Origin: Edaphobacter modestus
GTDB lineage: Bacteria > Acidobacteriota > Terriglobia > Terriglobales > Acidobacteriaceae
Reading direction: 5' to 3'
NCBI RefSeq assembly: GCF_004217555.1
Contig: NZ_SHKW01000001.1
Location: 372,001-436,000 of the forward strand
DNA length: 64,000 bases
The notes below the pieces were generated by a model. It did not search any database and had not been told where the DNA came from. It saw nothing but the letters and a program-made list of their open reading frames with translations. Below are positions 1-8,402 of the stretch, piece after piece. Every line of letters begins with the position of its first letter. The first letter of the stretch is position 1. The position numbers and the translations under genes are program-made.

Positions 1-71
1 AGGTCTGCAAACCGGGCCGCAATCTCGGGATTGGTGACGACCTGTTGCGAAAACGGGACTGGATCATTCAT
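1..71 (-). CDS. N-terminal fragment of an unidentified protein (runs off the window)
   Basis: An ATG at 71-69 on the minus strand opens a frame that stays open to the window edge, reading MNDPVPFSQQVVTNPEIAAR and on. A GAGGAG ribosome-binding site lies about a dozen bases upstream. Only about 23 residues are visible, too few to assign a family. It lies downstream of and in the same direction as the M20 hydrolase, 180 bp away, so it may belong to the purine/pyrimidine catabolic cluster. The 180 bp between them hold no other gene that I can see. Confidence 0.55.
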   Translation of the reverse strand, partial: MNDPVPFSQQVVTNPEIAARFAD

Positions 72-251
72 CAGGTTGAAACTCTCCTCCTGCAGAGATA
101 GGAAAGTAAAGCTCCGTTAACTGGACATCACAACGGAATTGCAATGGCCTTGATTCCACGAACCTTCCAGTAACGCGCCTGTGTGATGACAGGAGAGATC
201 ATTATGCATCATTCAGAAGGAATGTGAAGTGATTTCCGAAGCTCCGCCTCC

Positions 252-1502
252 CTAAGCGGCTTGACCATCGTTGATCCAGTTCATGGTTTTCAGGGCCAGT
301 CTATGGAAGGCTTGAACGGCAAGCTCGATATGCTCTTTCTTTGTGTCTTCGGCTCGATTGTGGCTCAGGCCGGCGAGTGACTGCGTAAACATCATTACGG
401 TCGGAATACCAGCCCTGGAAACCTCTGCGGCATCATGCAGGGGGCCAGATGGAAGCCGGTGGGTGTTGAACGTAGTTTCGCGGATAGCCTCATCGCAAAG
501 CTCGATAAGGGCGGGGTGGAATGGTACCGGCTCAATACTCCAGATTCGTGACCACGTAACGCTGCAGCTCTCCTCGGCGGCGAACCGTTCACTTACAGTA
601 GTTGCCTCTTCGAACATCTGAGCTAGAACCGCGGCATCAAGGTCGCGCATGTCGAGTGTCGTTTCACAACGGCCAACGACGGCCGTTACGATCCCGGGGA
701 AGGTCTTAACGCTGCCCATGGTTGCGACGGAATCCGGATGTTTGCCCACAATCCGACGGATTTCGAGTGCAAGTTTTGCCGCTGCGGCAAGTGCGTCACG
801 ACGTACTGCCATTGGGGTAGATCCGGAGTGCGCCTCCTGGCCTAGAAAAGTTATAGCGTGGCGCTCTACACCTTTTGTGCCGAGAACTACACCAAGGGGA
901 AGCTGAAGGTCTTCGAGAACCGGACCCTGCTCGATGTGTAGTTCGAGATAGGCTGCTGCATCAGCCTGCTCTTTGCGGGCGTCTCCTATCTGATCGATAT
1001 CGAAGCCACACTCTCGTAAAGCGTCTTCGAGACGTGTGCCATCGCGGTCTGTGCGGCCACGATCGGCTGCGATGGTATGGGTGCCGGCAAATGCGGACGA
1101 CCCGAAGAGGCTGCGCCCGAATCGCGCACCCTCTTCGTCAGCCCAATCGACGAGGCGTATCGTAACCGGGGGCACACCCGCGAAGTCTTCGGCGATACTG
1201 CGCAGCACCTCAAGGCTTGTTAACACTCCTAGGCATCCATCTAGCCAGCCGCCGTTGGGCACGGAATCGAGATGTCCGCCGAGGAGAAGGGCCTTCTCGG
1301 AGCGCCCCCTCAGCGTAACCCAGAGGTTGCCGGCCGCATCGTAGTGACGTTCTACGGGAAGACCATCCAGCCTCGACTCGAACCATGCCTGTGCCTTGAG
1401 CCATGTCGGGGTCCATGCCACGCGTTGGGCCCCATTAACGTCGGAGGTGAGTCTACGAAGCTCTTCCAGGTCGGCGACGACTCTCTTCGGATCTAGCGGC
1501 AT
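252..1502 (-). CDS. M20-family Zn-dependent hydrolase (N-carbamoyl-L-amino acid hydrolase / allantoate amidohydrolase type)
   Basis: This is a peptidase M20 amidohydrolase of the hydantoinase/carbamoylase group, about 416 residues. Metal-site motifs are visible in order: GGHLDSVPNGG with a following DG, the DEEGARFG acid pair, and ELHIEQGP. The dimerisation domain has EAHSGSTPM. I chose the ATG at 1502 (MPLDPKRVVADLEE) because a longer reading would run through the divergent allantoinase gene and adds no conserved sequence; AAAGG precedes this start. It is transcribed away from allB across about 70 bp. Of the three M20 proteins here it looks most like N-carbamoyl amino acid or beta-ureidopropionate hydrolases, so it may act on a carbamoyl compound rather than on allantoate. 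Family is sure, substrate is not. Confidence 0.85.
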   Translation of the reverse strand: MPLDPKRVVADLEELRRLTSDVNGAQRVAWTPTWLKAQAWFESRLDGLPVERHYDAAGNLWVTLRGRSEKALLLGGHLDSVPNGGWLDGCLGVLTSLEVLRSIAEDFAGVPPVTIRLVDWADEEGARFGRSLFGSSAFAGTHTIAADRGRTDRDGTRLEDALRECGFDIDQIGDARKEQADAAAYLELHIEQGPVLEDLQLPLGVVLGTKGVERHAITFLGQEAHSGSTPMAVRRDALAAAAKLALEIRRIVGKHPDSVATMGSVKTFPGIVTAVVGRCETTLDMRDLDAAVLAQMFEEATTVSERFAAEESCSVTWSRIWSIEPVPFHPALIELCDEAIRETTFNTHRLPSGPLHDAAEVSRAGIPTVMMFTQSLAGLSHNRAEDTKKEHIELAVQAFHRLALKTMNWINDGQAA

Positions 1503-1572
1503 CAGGCCTGCCTTTCTTTTGATGACGTTTAACCTGCTTGACCTTCTAACGACTAAGGTCGGAATATCAGGC
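1503..1572. promoter_or_regulatory. Divergent promoter region of M20 hydrolase and allantoinase
   Basis: The 70 bp between the divergent start codons at 1502 and 1573 must carry or overlap both promoters. I see no clear operator palindrome. The call rests on gene arrangement only. Confidence 0.4.
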
Positions 1573-2925
1573 ATGGTACAGGTTTTTGTCTCAAACCGGG
1601 TCGTCCTTCCTGAAGGCGTGATGCCGGCTGCAATAACCGTGGAAAGCGGCCGCATTACGGCTGTAACATCTCCCGATGAAGTTCCCGAATCGGCTGATGT
1701 CCACAGTTTTGGCGATCTCGTTCTCATGCCCGGATTGGTCGATATTCACGTCCACGTCAATGAACCGGGGCGCTCCGAGTGGGAGGGCTTTGAGACCGCA
1801 ACTCGTGCTGCTGCTGCTGGAGGAATAACCACGCTCGTCGACATGCCGCTTAACTGCCTCCCTGAAACGACGACAGTGACTGCGCTTGAGATCAAACGCG
1901 CAGCAGCCAGGGGGAAGTGTCACGTTGACTGGGCTGCATGGGGTGGATTGACTGACGACAACCAGGAACACCTTCTGTCGCTTGCGCGGGCTGGCGTACG
2001 CGGATATAAGTGCTTCCTGGTCGATCCTGGAATCGAGGGCCTTACAAGACTCAGTGAAACCGGACTGGAGCGGGCGGCTCCAGCACTTGCGCGAATGGGT
2101 TTGCCTCTGCTGGTCCACGCGGAACTGCCTGGGCCACTCGAAGCCGCGGCTGCTACAGTAGCCGGAGCGGATTGGAGACAATATGAGACCTATCTCAGAT
2201 CCCGCCCTGACGAGGCAGAGATCAACGCGATCCGTCTGCTCATCCGTCTGTGTCGAGAACATCGCTTTCGCGTGCATATCGTTCATCTGGCCACGGGTCT
2301 GGCCCTCCAGGAGTTGGACGCTGCCCGTCGAGATGGGCTTCCGATCACGGTCGAGACCTGTCCCCATTATCTGCACTTTGCCGCGGAAGACATTCCCTCA
2401 TCGGCAACCCTGCTGAAATGTGCTCCTCCGATCCGCTCCCGTGGGAATCGCGAGGAACTTTGGAATGGCTTGAGGCGCGGTATTATCGACCTGATCGCCA
2501 CCGATCATTCGCCCTGCCCACCGGCGATGAAGCGTCTGCAGGATGGAGACTTCCGCACGGCGTGGGGCGGAATTGCCAGCTTGTCCCTCGCGGCTTCGAT
2601 CATCTGGACTGCGATGAAAGCTCGCGAGATTCCACTGAGCGAACTTTCTCGGTGGATGGCTGGATCACCGGCCGTAGTGGCCGGCTTGTCGGAGCGCAAG
2701 GGTTCCCTGGCCGTAGGGATGGACGCGGACTTCGCGGTATTTGATCCAGAAGCGAGTTTTCGAGTGACGACAGAGATACTTCATTATCGGCATCCTGTCT
2801 CCCCATATTTGGGGGAGCACCTCTTCGGCGTCGTACGACAGACGTTTTTGCGGGGGGATAAAGTTTATGGTGAGGAGGGTTTTATAGGATCGCCAAAGGG
2901 GGTAGAAGTGAAGCTTGGGATGTAG
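1573..2925 (+). CDS. allB: Allantoinase
   Basis: Allantoinase opens the hydantoin ring of (S)-allantoin to give allantoate. The 450-residue product is an amidohydrolase-superfamily enzyme. Visible features are the metal-binding HVHVNEPGRSEWEGF segment with His59 and His61, the GYKCF segment holding the probable carboxylated lysine, the later metal His in VHAELPG and VHLATG, and the catalytic Asp in ATDHSPCPP. The HVNEPG-x-xEWEGF signature is typical of AllB rather than dihydroorotase. The ATG at 1573 is preferred over an upstream in-frame start at 1396, which lies inside the divergent gene; it gives the standard family length. It heads the rightward purine/ureide cluster. Confidence 0.93.
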   Translation: MVQVFVSNRVVLPEGVMPAAITVESGRITAVTSPDEVPESADVHSFGDLVLMPGLVDIHVHVNEPGRSEWEGFETATRAAAAGGITTLVDMPLNCLPETTTVTALEIKRAAARGKCHVDWAAWGGLTDDNQEHLLSLARAGVRGYKCFLVDPGIEGLTRLSETGLERAAPALARMGLPLLVHAELPGPLEAAAATVAGADWRQYETYLRSRPDEAEINAIRLLIRLCREHRFRVHIVHLATGLALQELDAARRDGLPITVETCPHYLHFAAEDIPSSATLLKCAPPIRSRGNREELWNGLRRGIIDLIATDHSPCPPAMKRLQDGDFRTAWGGIASLSLAASIIWTAMKAREIPLSELSRWMAGSPAVVAGLSERKGSLAVGMDADFAVFDPEASFRVTTEILHYRHPVSPYLGEHLFGVVRQTFLRGDKVYGEEGFIGSPKGVEVKLGM

Positions 2926-3018
2926 GCTATGGAAGCAGATTTATAGCGACTAAGCTCTACGTTCTTGATATGCTACGCGGATTCCCGGTCGGCGCTAATC
3001 TGTTGCTGGAAGGATTTT

Positions 3019-5271
3019 GTGAGTCAACGCGTTGTTGGAGTTTCCGTTCCTCGTAAGGAAGGTGCAGCTAAAGTCACCGGTACGGCGAAGTACGTCGACG
3101 ACATGGTATTTCCGGGAATGCTGTACGGCGCAACCGTGCGAAGCACGATCGCTCGCGGCAAAATTCTGGATATTCACCTCCCGGATGACTTTCCGTGGCA
3201 TGAGTTTGTAATCGTCTCGGCAAGAGATATTCCAGGCAGGAATATCGTCTCTCTTATCCTTGACGACCAGCCCTGTCTCGCTGACCGTGCAATCAATCAT
3301 TCAGAGGAGCCGATTCTTCTTCTCGCTCACCCCGATCGTCACCTTCTTTCGACCGCTGTCGCGGCGGTTCAAATCACCTACGATTGCCTACCGTCGATTC
3401 ACTCCATAGAAGAGAGTGAGCTGAGGCAGGAGATCATCTGGGGTACCGATAACACCTTCAAAACCTACACGATCGATAAGGGCAATGTGGATGAGGTCTG
3501 GAAAGACGCGGCTTGGATTGTTGAAGGGGAGTATTCGACCGGCGCCCAGGAGCAGCTCTATATCGAGAACAACGGTGTCATCGCCCAATATAGCGAAGCT
3601 GAAGGGTGCACCGTTTGGGGGTCGATGCAATGTCCCTTTTACGTGCACAAAGCCCTGATGGCTCTTATGGGGTTGCCGGAAGACAAGGTTCGCGTCATTC
3701 AAACAGAGACAGGCGGAGCCTTTGGCGGCAAAGAGGAATATCCCTCGATGATCGCGGGCCATGCCGTGCTCCTGGCAAAGAAAGCCGGTCATCCAGTCAA
3801 GCTGATTTATGACCGGATGGAGGATATGGCGGCTACAACCAAACGTCATCCCTCGCGCACTCGCCACCGGACTGCCGTTGACAAGGACGGCAAGCTGCTG
3901 GGATCCGAGATTGACTTCGTTATCGATGGTGGCGCCTATGCCACACTCTCTTCCGTTGTCCTCTCACGCGGCACCATTCACGCGGGAGGCCCATATTGCT
4001 GGCCGAGTATCCGTATCCACGCCAAGGCTGTCGCAACAAATACCCCGCCGCATGGAGCGTTCCGTGGTTTTGGCGCCCCACAAAGCCTCTTTGCTCTGGA
4101 GCGCCATATGGACCGTGTGGCGCGAACCATCGGCCTGCCGCCTGACGAATTCCGTCGCCGCAACCTTCTGAAGCAGGGAGAGACGACAGCGACACAGCAG
4201 GAGATTCGTGAGCCGATTGATCTGCAGCATTTGCTTGACCGTGCCCTTAAGCTCTCTGATTACCACTCGAAGGTGAAGATTTTCGCTGAGAAGAATCCTA
4301 AAGAAAGAAAGAAAAAGGGAATCGGAATTGCCGCATTTATGCATGGGGCAGGTTTCACAGGATCGGGCGAACGATATCTGAATGCACTGGTCGGCGTCGA
4401 GGCCACGGTGCAGGGGGACGTTCGCGTAATGGTATCGAGTACAGAGTTCGGCCAGGGTACCAATACGATTCTTTGCCAGATTGCTGCGGAGACTCTTGGT
4501 CTTGAGTATTCCGACGTGCAAATGGCGCCGATTGATACCACCAGTGTTCCCAACAGCGGACCAACGGTCGCCTCACGCACCGCCATGATTGTGGGCAAAC
4601 TTGTTCAATCAGCCGCACTGGGGCTCCTGCAAACACTTACGGCTGCCGGACTCCTTGGCGAGCCGGTCGATAGGGACGTCTTTCGGGAAGCATGCAGAAT
4701 TTACGTGCAACAATTCGGTGCGCTGAAATCGTATAGCCGTTATCAGGCCCCGCCGAATATCTTTTGGGACGATACGAAGTATCAGGGCGAAGCTTACCCC
4801 GCTTTTGGCTGGGCGATCTACGTCGCTGAAGTGACAGTCGATACGGCGACCTATAGCGTAACCGTCGATGATTTCGTCGCTTTACAGGAGGTTGGTAAGG
4901 TCCTGCATCCCATCCTTGCCGCCGGACAGATCGAGGGAGGAGTTGCACAGGGAATCGGATACGCTCTCTATGAGAAAGTCGTTTGGAAACAGGGGCGGAT
5001 GGTTAACAACCAAATGACCAACTACATCATGCCCACTTCCCAGGATATTCCCCCAATTCGCGTCTATTTTGAGGAGATCCCATATCCGTACGGTCCATAC
5101 GGAGCGAAAGGCATCGGGGAGTTGCCGATGGATGGACCCGCTCCGGCCATTGTGAATGCCATCGTGAATGCCACCGGGAGAGACTTTTACTCGATACCCC
5201 TGCTGCCAGAAGATATCTTCGCCACCCTGACTGAAGCCCGACACGAGATCGCCGAGGAGGTGCTTGCGTGA
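3019..5271 (+). CDS. xdhA: Xanthine dehydrogenase-type molybdopterin-binding subunit
   Basis: This is the large molybdenum-cofactor subunit of a xanthine oxidase-family hydroxylase, about 750 residues. An aldehyde oxidase/xanthine dehydrogenase a/b hammerhead domain comes first (VVGVSVPRKEGAAKVTG). The cofactor-binding loops follow, including GGAFGGKEEYP and EFGQGTNT, and the C-terminal GAKGIGELPMDGPAP contains the catalytic glutamate of the GxGE motif. The GTG at 3019 is chosen because GGAAGG lies just upstream and it puts SQRVVGVSV at the N-terminus. It overlaps the iron-sulfur subunit gene by GTGA. Its place in a uricase/allantoinase cluster argues for xanthine or hypoxanthine as substrate. 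No XdhC-type maturation chaperone is visible nearby. Confidence 0.9.
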   Translation: MSQRVVGVSVPRKEGAAKVTGTAKYVDDMVFPGMLYGATVRSTIARGKILDIHLPDDFPWHEFVIVSARDIPGRNIVSLILDDQPCLADRAINHSEEPILLLAHPDRHLLSTAVAAVQITYDCLPSIHSIEESELRQEIIWGTDNTFKTYTIDKGNVDEVWKDAAWIVEGEYSTGAQEQLYIENNGVIAQYSEAEGCTVWGSMQCPFYVHKALMALMGLPEDKVRVIQTETGGAFGGKEEYPSMIAGHAVLLAKKAGHPVKLIYDRMEDMAATTKRHPSRTRHRTAVDKDGKLLGSEIDFVIDGGAYATLSSVVLSRGTIHAGGPYCWPSIRIHAKAVATNTPPHGAFRGFGAPQSLFALERHMDRVARTIGLPPDEFRRRNLLKQGETTATQQEIREPIDLQHLLDRALKLSDYHSKVKIFAEKNPKERKKKGIGIAAFMHGAGFTGSGERYLNALVGVEATVQGDVRVMVSSTEFGQGTNTILCQIAAETLGLEYSDVQMAPIDTTSVPNSGPTVASRTAMIVGKLVQSAALGLLQTLTAAGLLGEPVDRDVFREACRIYVQQFGALKSYSRYQAPPNIFWDDTKYQGEAYPAFGWAIYVAEVTVDTATYSVTVDDFVALQEVGKVLHPILAAGQIEGGVAQGIGYALYEKVVWKQGRMVNNQMTNYIMPTSQDIPPIRVYFEEIPYPYGPYGAKGIGELPMDGPAPAIVNAIVNATGRDFYSIPLLPEDIFATLTEARHEIAEEVLA

Positions 5272-5798
5272 ACACGGCCCTCAATGCTTCCAAAACAAAC
5301 GTTCATTTCAGAGTTAATGGAGAGCCGCGCAATGTGATGGTCTATCCCATGCAACGCCTTCTGGATGTACTTCGTTGCGAACTCGGTTTAACCGGAACGA
5401 AGGAAGGCTGTGGCGAAGGAGAATGCGGATCATGCTCCGTGCTGCTGAACGGCGATCTGGTCAACAGTTGCCTCATTCCGATCGCTCAGGCGGCAGGCGC
5501 AGAGATTTTTACCATTGAAGGTCTTGCTACGAAGGCTATGCATCCCGTCCAGCGCGCGTTTCTCGAGTGTGGCGGAGCGCAGTGCGGTATTTGTACACCC
5601 GGAATGATTGTCGCTACGGTGAGCCTCCTACGTACCAATTCACATCCTTCGATAGAACAGATTCGCGAAGGTCTCAACGGAAATCTCTGCCGTTGTACGG
5701 GCTACACCCGCATCTTCGATTCCGTAAGGACTGCGGCGGAAACAATGACGGATGAAGACCGGGACGAACTTTACGCTTTGACGGAGAAGAAGAGGTGA
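5268..5798 (+). CDS. xdhC: Xanthine dehydrogenase-type [2Fe-2S] subunit
   Basis: A 176-residue electron-transfer subunit with two [2Fe-2S] clusters. The plant-ferredoxin-like N-terminal cluster uses the cysteines of GCGEGECGSCSVLLNG and the later NSC. The C-terminal helical domain has CGGAQCGICTPG and NLCRCTGYT. It moves electrons from the molybdenum centre to FAD. The GTG start overlaps the stop codon of the preceding large subunit, and its own stop overlaps the GTG start of the FAD subunit, so the three subunits are translationally coupled. The symbol follows the E. coli usage, where xdhC is the Fe-S subunit. Confidence 0.93.
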   Translation: MNTALNASKTNVHFRVNGEPRNVMVYPMQRLLDVLRCELGLTGTKEGCGEGECGSCSVLLNGDLVNSCLIPIAQAAGAEIFTIEGLATKAMHPVQRAFLECGGAQCGICTPGMIVATVSLLRTNSHPSIEQIREGLNGNLCRCTGYTRIFDSVRTAAETMTDEDRDELYALTEKKR

Positions 5799-7201
5799 GA
5801 TCGATCCCCTCAAATTTCGAGGTCGTCGCTCCATCGTCTCTCGCTTCGGCGCTTGAAGTGATGGCGCGTTCGCCCGGAGAGTGGACCCCATTGGCAGGCG
5901 GCACCGAGCTAATGGTGCAGTATGGTGCGGGAAGGCTTGCCGCTCACAGGTTCGTCAATATTTGGGGCTTTCCTGAGTTGCGTGAAATCAGACAATATGG
6001 AGCCGAGTTGCACGTGGGAGCCGGGTGCACCTACACCGATTTGCGGCGAAATCCAACCGTGCTAAGCGAGTTTCCGCTGCTTAGCACGGCAGCATCGTGG
6101 ACCGGTAGCATCGCCAATCAGAATCGGGGGACACTGGGCGGTAACATCGTGAATGCATCTCCCGCAGCGGACTCTCTTCCAGCCCTGCTGGTCTATGAAG
6201 CCGAACTTGTTCTCATCTCTGCAGTGGGAGAACGGCGCATACCCTACACGGATTTTCATATCGGATACAAGCAGACGCGTTTAAGGCCGGATGAGTTGAT
6301 CCGCGCTATCGTGCTTCCGCGCTGTTATTCCGATTACATGAGCCGCACTCAGAAGGTTGGCCCGCGAAATGCGCAGGCGATCTCGAAACTCTGCATGGCA
6401 GCATTGGCGAAGATCAAGGAAGACAGGGTTGAAGATATACGGATCGCAATGGGCAGCATGGCTCCGATTCCACTCCGCTTGAGGAAGACCGAGGCGGTTT
6501 TGATGAACAATCGTTGGTCGCTGCAGACATTCCGTGCGGCCCGTCTCGCGCTTGAGTCAGAGGTCTCTCCTATCGATGACATCCGCTCTACGCGAACGTA
6601 TCGCATCGCGGTCGCGGGTAATTTATTGGAAGAATTCCTTCTGCATCTTTTCTCGCAATTTCCAGTTCCATCCAGTAGAAATTTCGTACTGGAACGATGG
6701 AATTCACTTCCGTTTGAAGCTGCTGTAGCCGATCTGCTCTCCTGCTGTGGTTCGCGAGCCTGGGCGGAGCAAGTAGTGTCACTGCGTCCATACGCTACTA
6801 GCGAGGATCTCTCGGGTGCTGCGAAAACTGTGTGGCAAAATCTCGATCCGGAGCATTGGATGGAGGCTTTTCAAAGCCATCCACGCATTGGTGAACGTCA
6901 CGCCGAACGCCCGACCACGGACGTCTCCGCGGCATGGTCGGCAACCGAGCAGCGTGCAGTTCAGCAGGCCGACGTGGAGATCAAGCACGCCATCGCCGAG
7001 GGAAACCGTCGCTATGAAACGCGGTTCGGCCGAATCTTCATCATTTGTGCCGGTGAGAAGACTCCGTCCAAGATACTTTCAGAGCTCGAGCGCCGCATGA
7101 CGAACGACGATGAGACCGAGATGAAGGAGTCGGCTGCACAGCAGGAACAGATTCTCGAGCTTCGTTTGAAAAGATGGCTCTCCTTCCAGGAGGGAGCTTG
7201 A
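5795..7201 (+). CDS. Fused xanthine dehydrogenase FAD subunit and OHCU decarboxylase
   Basis: This 468-residue protein joins two enzymes. Residues 1 to about 285 are a CO-dehydrogenase/xanthine dehydrogenase FAD-binding subunit, with the FAD loops PLAGGTELMVQY and GTLGGNIVNASPAAD. Residues from about 305 to 465 are a 2-oxo-4-hydroxy-4-carboxy-5-ureidoimidazoline (OHCU) decarboxylase, with the catalytic His362 in SHPRIGERHA, the SATEQ motif and the ETRFGRIFIICAGE segment. The second domain makes (S)-allantoin from the uricase product. The usual separate uraD gene is not seen in the cluster. GTGA couples it to the Fe-S subunit, and it overlaps the HIU hydrolase start by 28 bp. The reading frame is continuous, with no sign of a sequencing-type frameshift at the junction. 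Confidence 0.9.
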   Translation: MRSIPSNFEVVAPSSLASALEVMARSPGEWTPLAGGTELMVQYGAGRLAAHRFVNIWGFPELREIRQYGAELHVGAGCTYTDLRRNPTVLSEFPLLSTAASWTGSIANQNRGTLGGNIVNASPAADSLPALLVYEAELVLISAVGERRIPYTDFHIGYKQTRLRPDELIRAIVLPRCYSDYMSRTQKVGPRNAQAISKLCMAALAKIKEDRVEDIRIAMGSMAPIPLRLRKTEAVLMNNRWSLQTFRAARLALESEVSPIDDIRSTRTYRIAVAGNLLEEFLLHLFSQFPVPSSRNFVLERWNSLPFEAAVADLLSCCGSRAWAEQVVSLRPYATSEDLSGAAKTVWQNLDPEHWMEAFQSHPRIGERHAERPTTDVSAAWSATEQRAVQQADVEIKHAIAEGNRRYETRFGRIFIICAGEKTPSKILSELERRMTNDDETEMKESAAQQEQILELRLKRWLSFQEGA

Positions 7202-7542
7202 GCGGAATCTCAACCCATATTCTTGATACGTCGCTCGGCAGGCCGGCGACCTCGATCGAGGTGACGCTTCATCGTAAAACAGACGATGGCACCTGGCAGC
7301 AACTTGGCTTGCAGCAAACGGATAATGACGGGCGTTGTAGGGAGATGCTTCCGGAAAACATTTCACTGGACCCCGGTGAATATCGTCTTCACTTTGAGAC
7401 CGCGCCATATCATTGCGCGCAGGGAGTTACGGCCCTCTACCCCTTCATTGAAATACCATTTATGGTCCGCGAGGGTGATGCGCATCTTCACATTCCTCTG
7501 TTGCTGACGGCAAACGGTTACACCACCTACAGGGGGTCATAG
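7174..7542 (+). CDS. uraH: 5-hydroxyisourate hydrolase (transthyretin-like)
   Basis: HIU hydrolase hydrolyses 5-hydroxyisourate, the product of uricase, to OHCU. The 122-residue product has the family marks: the N-terminal ISTHILDTSLGRPA with the active-site His, the central EYRLHFET, YPFIEIPF, and the C-terminal tetrapeptide YRGS that diagnoses HIU hydrolases against transthyretins. The start at 7174 lies inside the end of the upstream fusion gene; a slightly later start after GGAGGGAGC is also possible. Gene order, OHCU decarboxylase then HIU hydrolase then uricase, matches a urate-to-allantoin unit. Confidence 0.93.
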   Translation: MALLPGGSLSGISTHILDTSLGRPATSIEVTLHRKTDDGTWQQLGLQQTDNDGRCREMLPENISLDPGEYRLHFETAPYHCAQGVTALYPFIEIPFMVREGDAHLHIPLLLTANGYTTYRGS

Positions 7543-7549
7543 AAAGAAG

Positions 7550-8398
7550 ATGGTTCGACTGGCAGAAAATACCTACGGCAAGTGCCAGGTGCGCGTCGTC
7601 CGTGTGAAGCGGGACAACCCGATGCACTCATTCCAGGAGTGGTCTGTAGAGATTCTACTCACGGGCGAGTTTGGAGAATGCTTCACCACCGGAGACAATT
7701 CTCGTATCCTGGCGACCGACACGATGAAGAACACTGTATATTCGCTCGCGCGCGATACAAAGGCCGAATCGATTGAAGACTTCGCGTTCGAGCTTTCGGA
7801 TTATCTCATTCGTAACAATCCGCAGGTCAGAGAAGCCACAATCTCCATTGTCAGCGTACCCTGGACCCATATCCATGTTGATGGAACAACTTTCCCATCC
7901 GCGTTCCAGCAGACGAGTGGCGAACTACAGACCACTACGGTGAGTTACGCACGTGGCGAAGAGGTAGCCGTGACCTCAGGGCTCAAGAATCTTGTTGTTA
8001 TGAAGACGGCGAATTCGGGATTCGAAGGGTTTATTCGCGATTCACACACGACACTTCCGGAGACTGCCGATAGGCTTTTGGGTACTGCAGTCCGTGCGCA
8101 GTGGAAGTACAGCTCATCCTCTCTCGATTTCGACCGACTGCGTGGCTTCGCACGCAACACCCTGCTCAAGACATTCGCCGAACACGAGAGCAGATCAGTT
8201 CAGCACACACTTTATGCTATGGGGAACGCGCTCCTTGAAGGCGCCCCAGAAGTAGAAGACATCGAAATCACGATGCCGAATAAGCACTGTCTTCTTGTTG
8301 ATCTCTCCCGCTTCGGAAAGACCAACCCAAACGAGATCTTCGTCCCAACCGATGAACCGTATGGCTATATCGAAGCAAGGTTATGCAGGGGGAACTGA
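7550..8398 (+). CDS. uox: Uricase (urate oxidase)
   Basis: Cofactor-free urate oxidase converts urate, O2 and water to 5-hydroxyisourate and H2O2. The 282-residue product has normal family length and tandem T-fold domains. The N-terminal NTYGKCQVRVVRV carries the catalytic lysine, TDTMKNTVYSLARD the catalytic threonine of the other subunit, and VPWTHIHVDG a family-conserved stretch. The C-terminal half has FEGFIRDSHTTLPET and the IEITMPNKHCLLVDLSRFG block. It starts 7 bp after HIU hydrolase. No catalase or peroxidase gene that could remove the H2O2 is seen in the window. Confidence 0.95.
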   Translation: MVRLAENTYGKCQVRVVRVKRDNPMHSFQEWSVEILLTGEFGECFTTGDNSRILATDTMKNTVYSLARDTKAESIEDFAFELSDYLIRNNPQVREATISIVSVPWTHIHVDGTTFPSAFQQTSGELQTTTVSYARGEEVAVTSGLKNLVVMKTANSGFEGFIRDSHTTLPETADRLLGTAVRAQWKYSSSSLDFDRLRGFARNTLLKTFAEHESRSVQHTLYAMGNALLEGAPEVEDIEITMPNKHCLLVDLSRFGKTNPNEIFVPTDEPYGYIEARLCRGN

Positions 8399-8402
8399 GT
8401 TC

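Noticed and set aside
1396..1572. Upstream extension of the allantoinase frame
   Set aside because: It lies inside the divergent M20 gene, has no family similarity, and the ATG at 1573 gives the normal AllB length.
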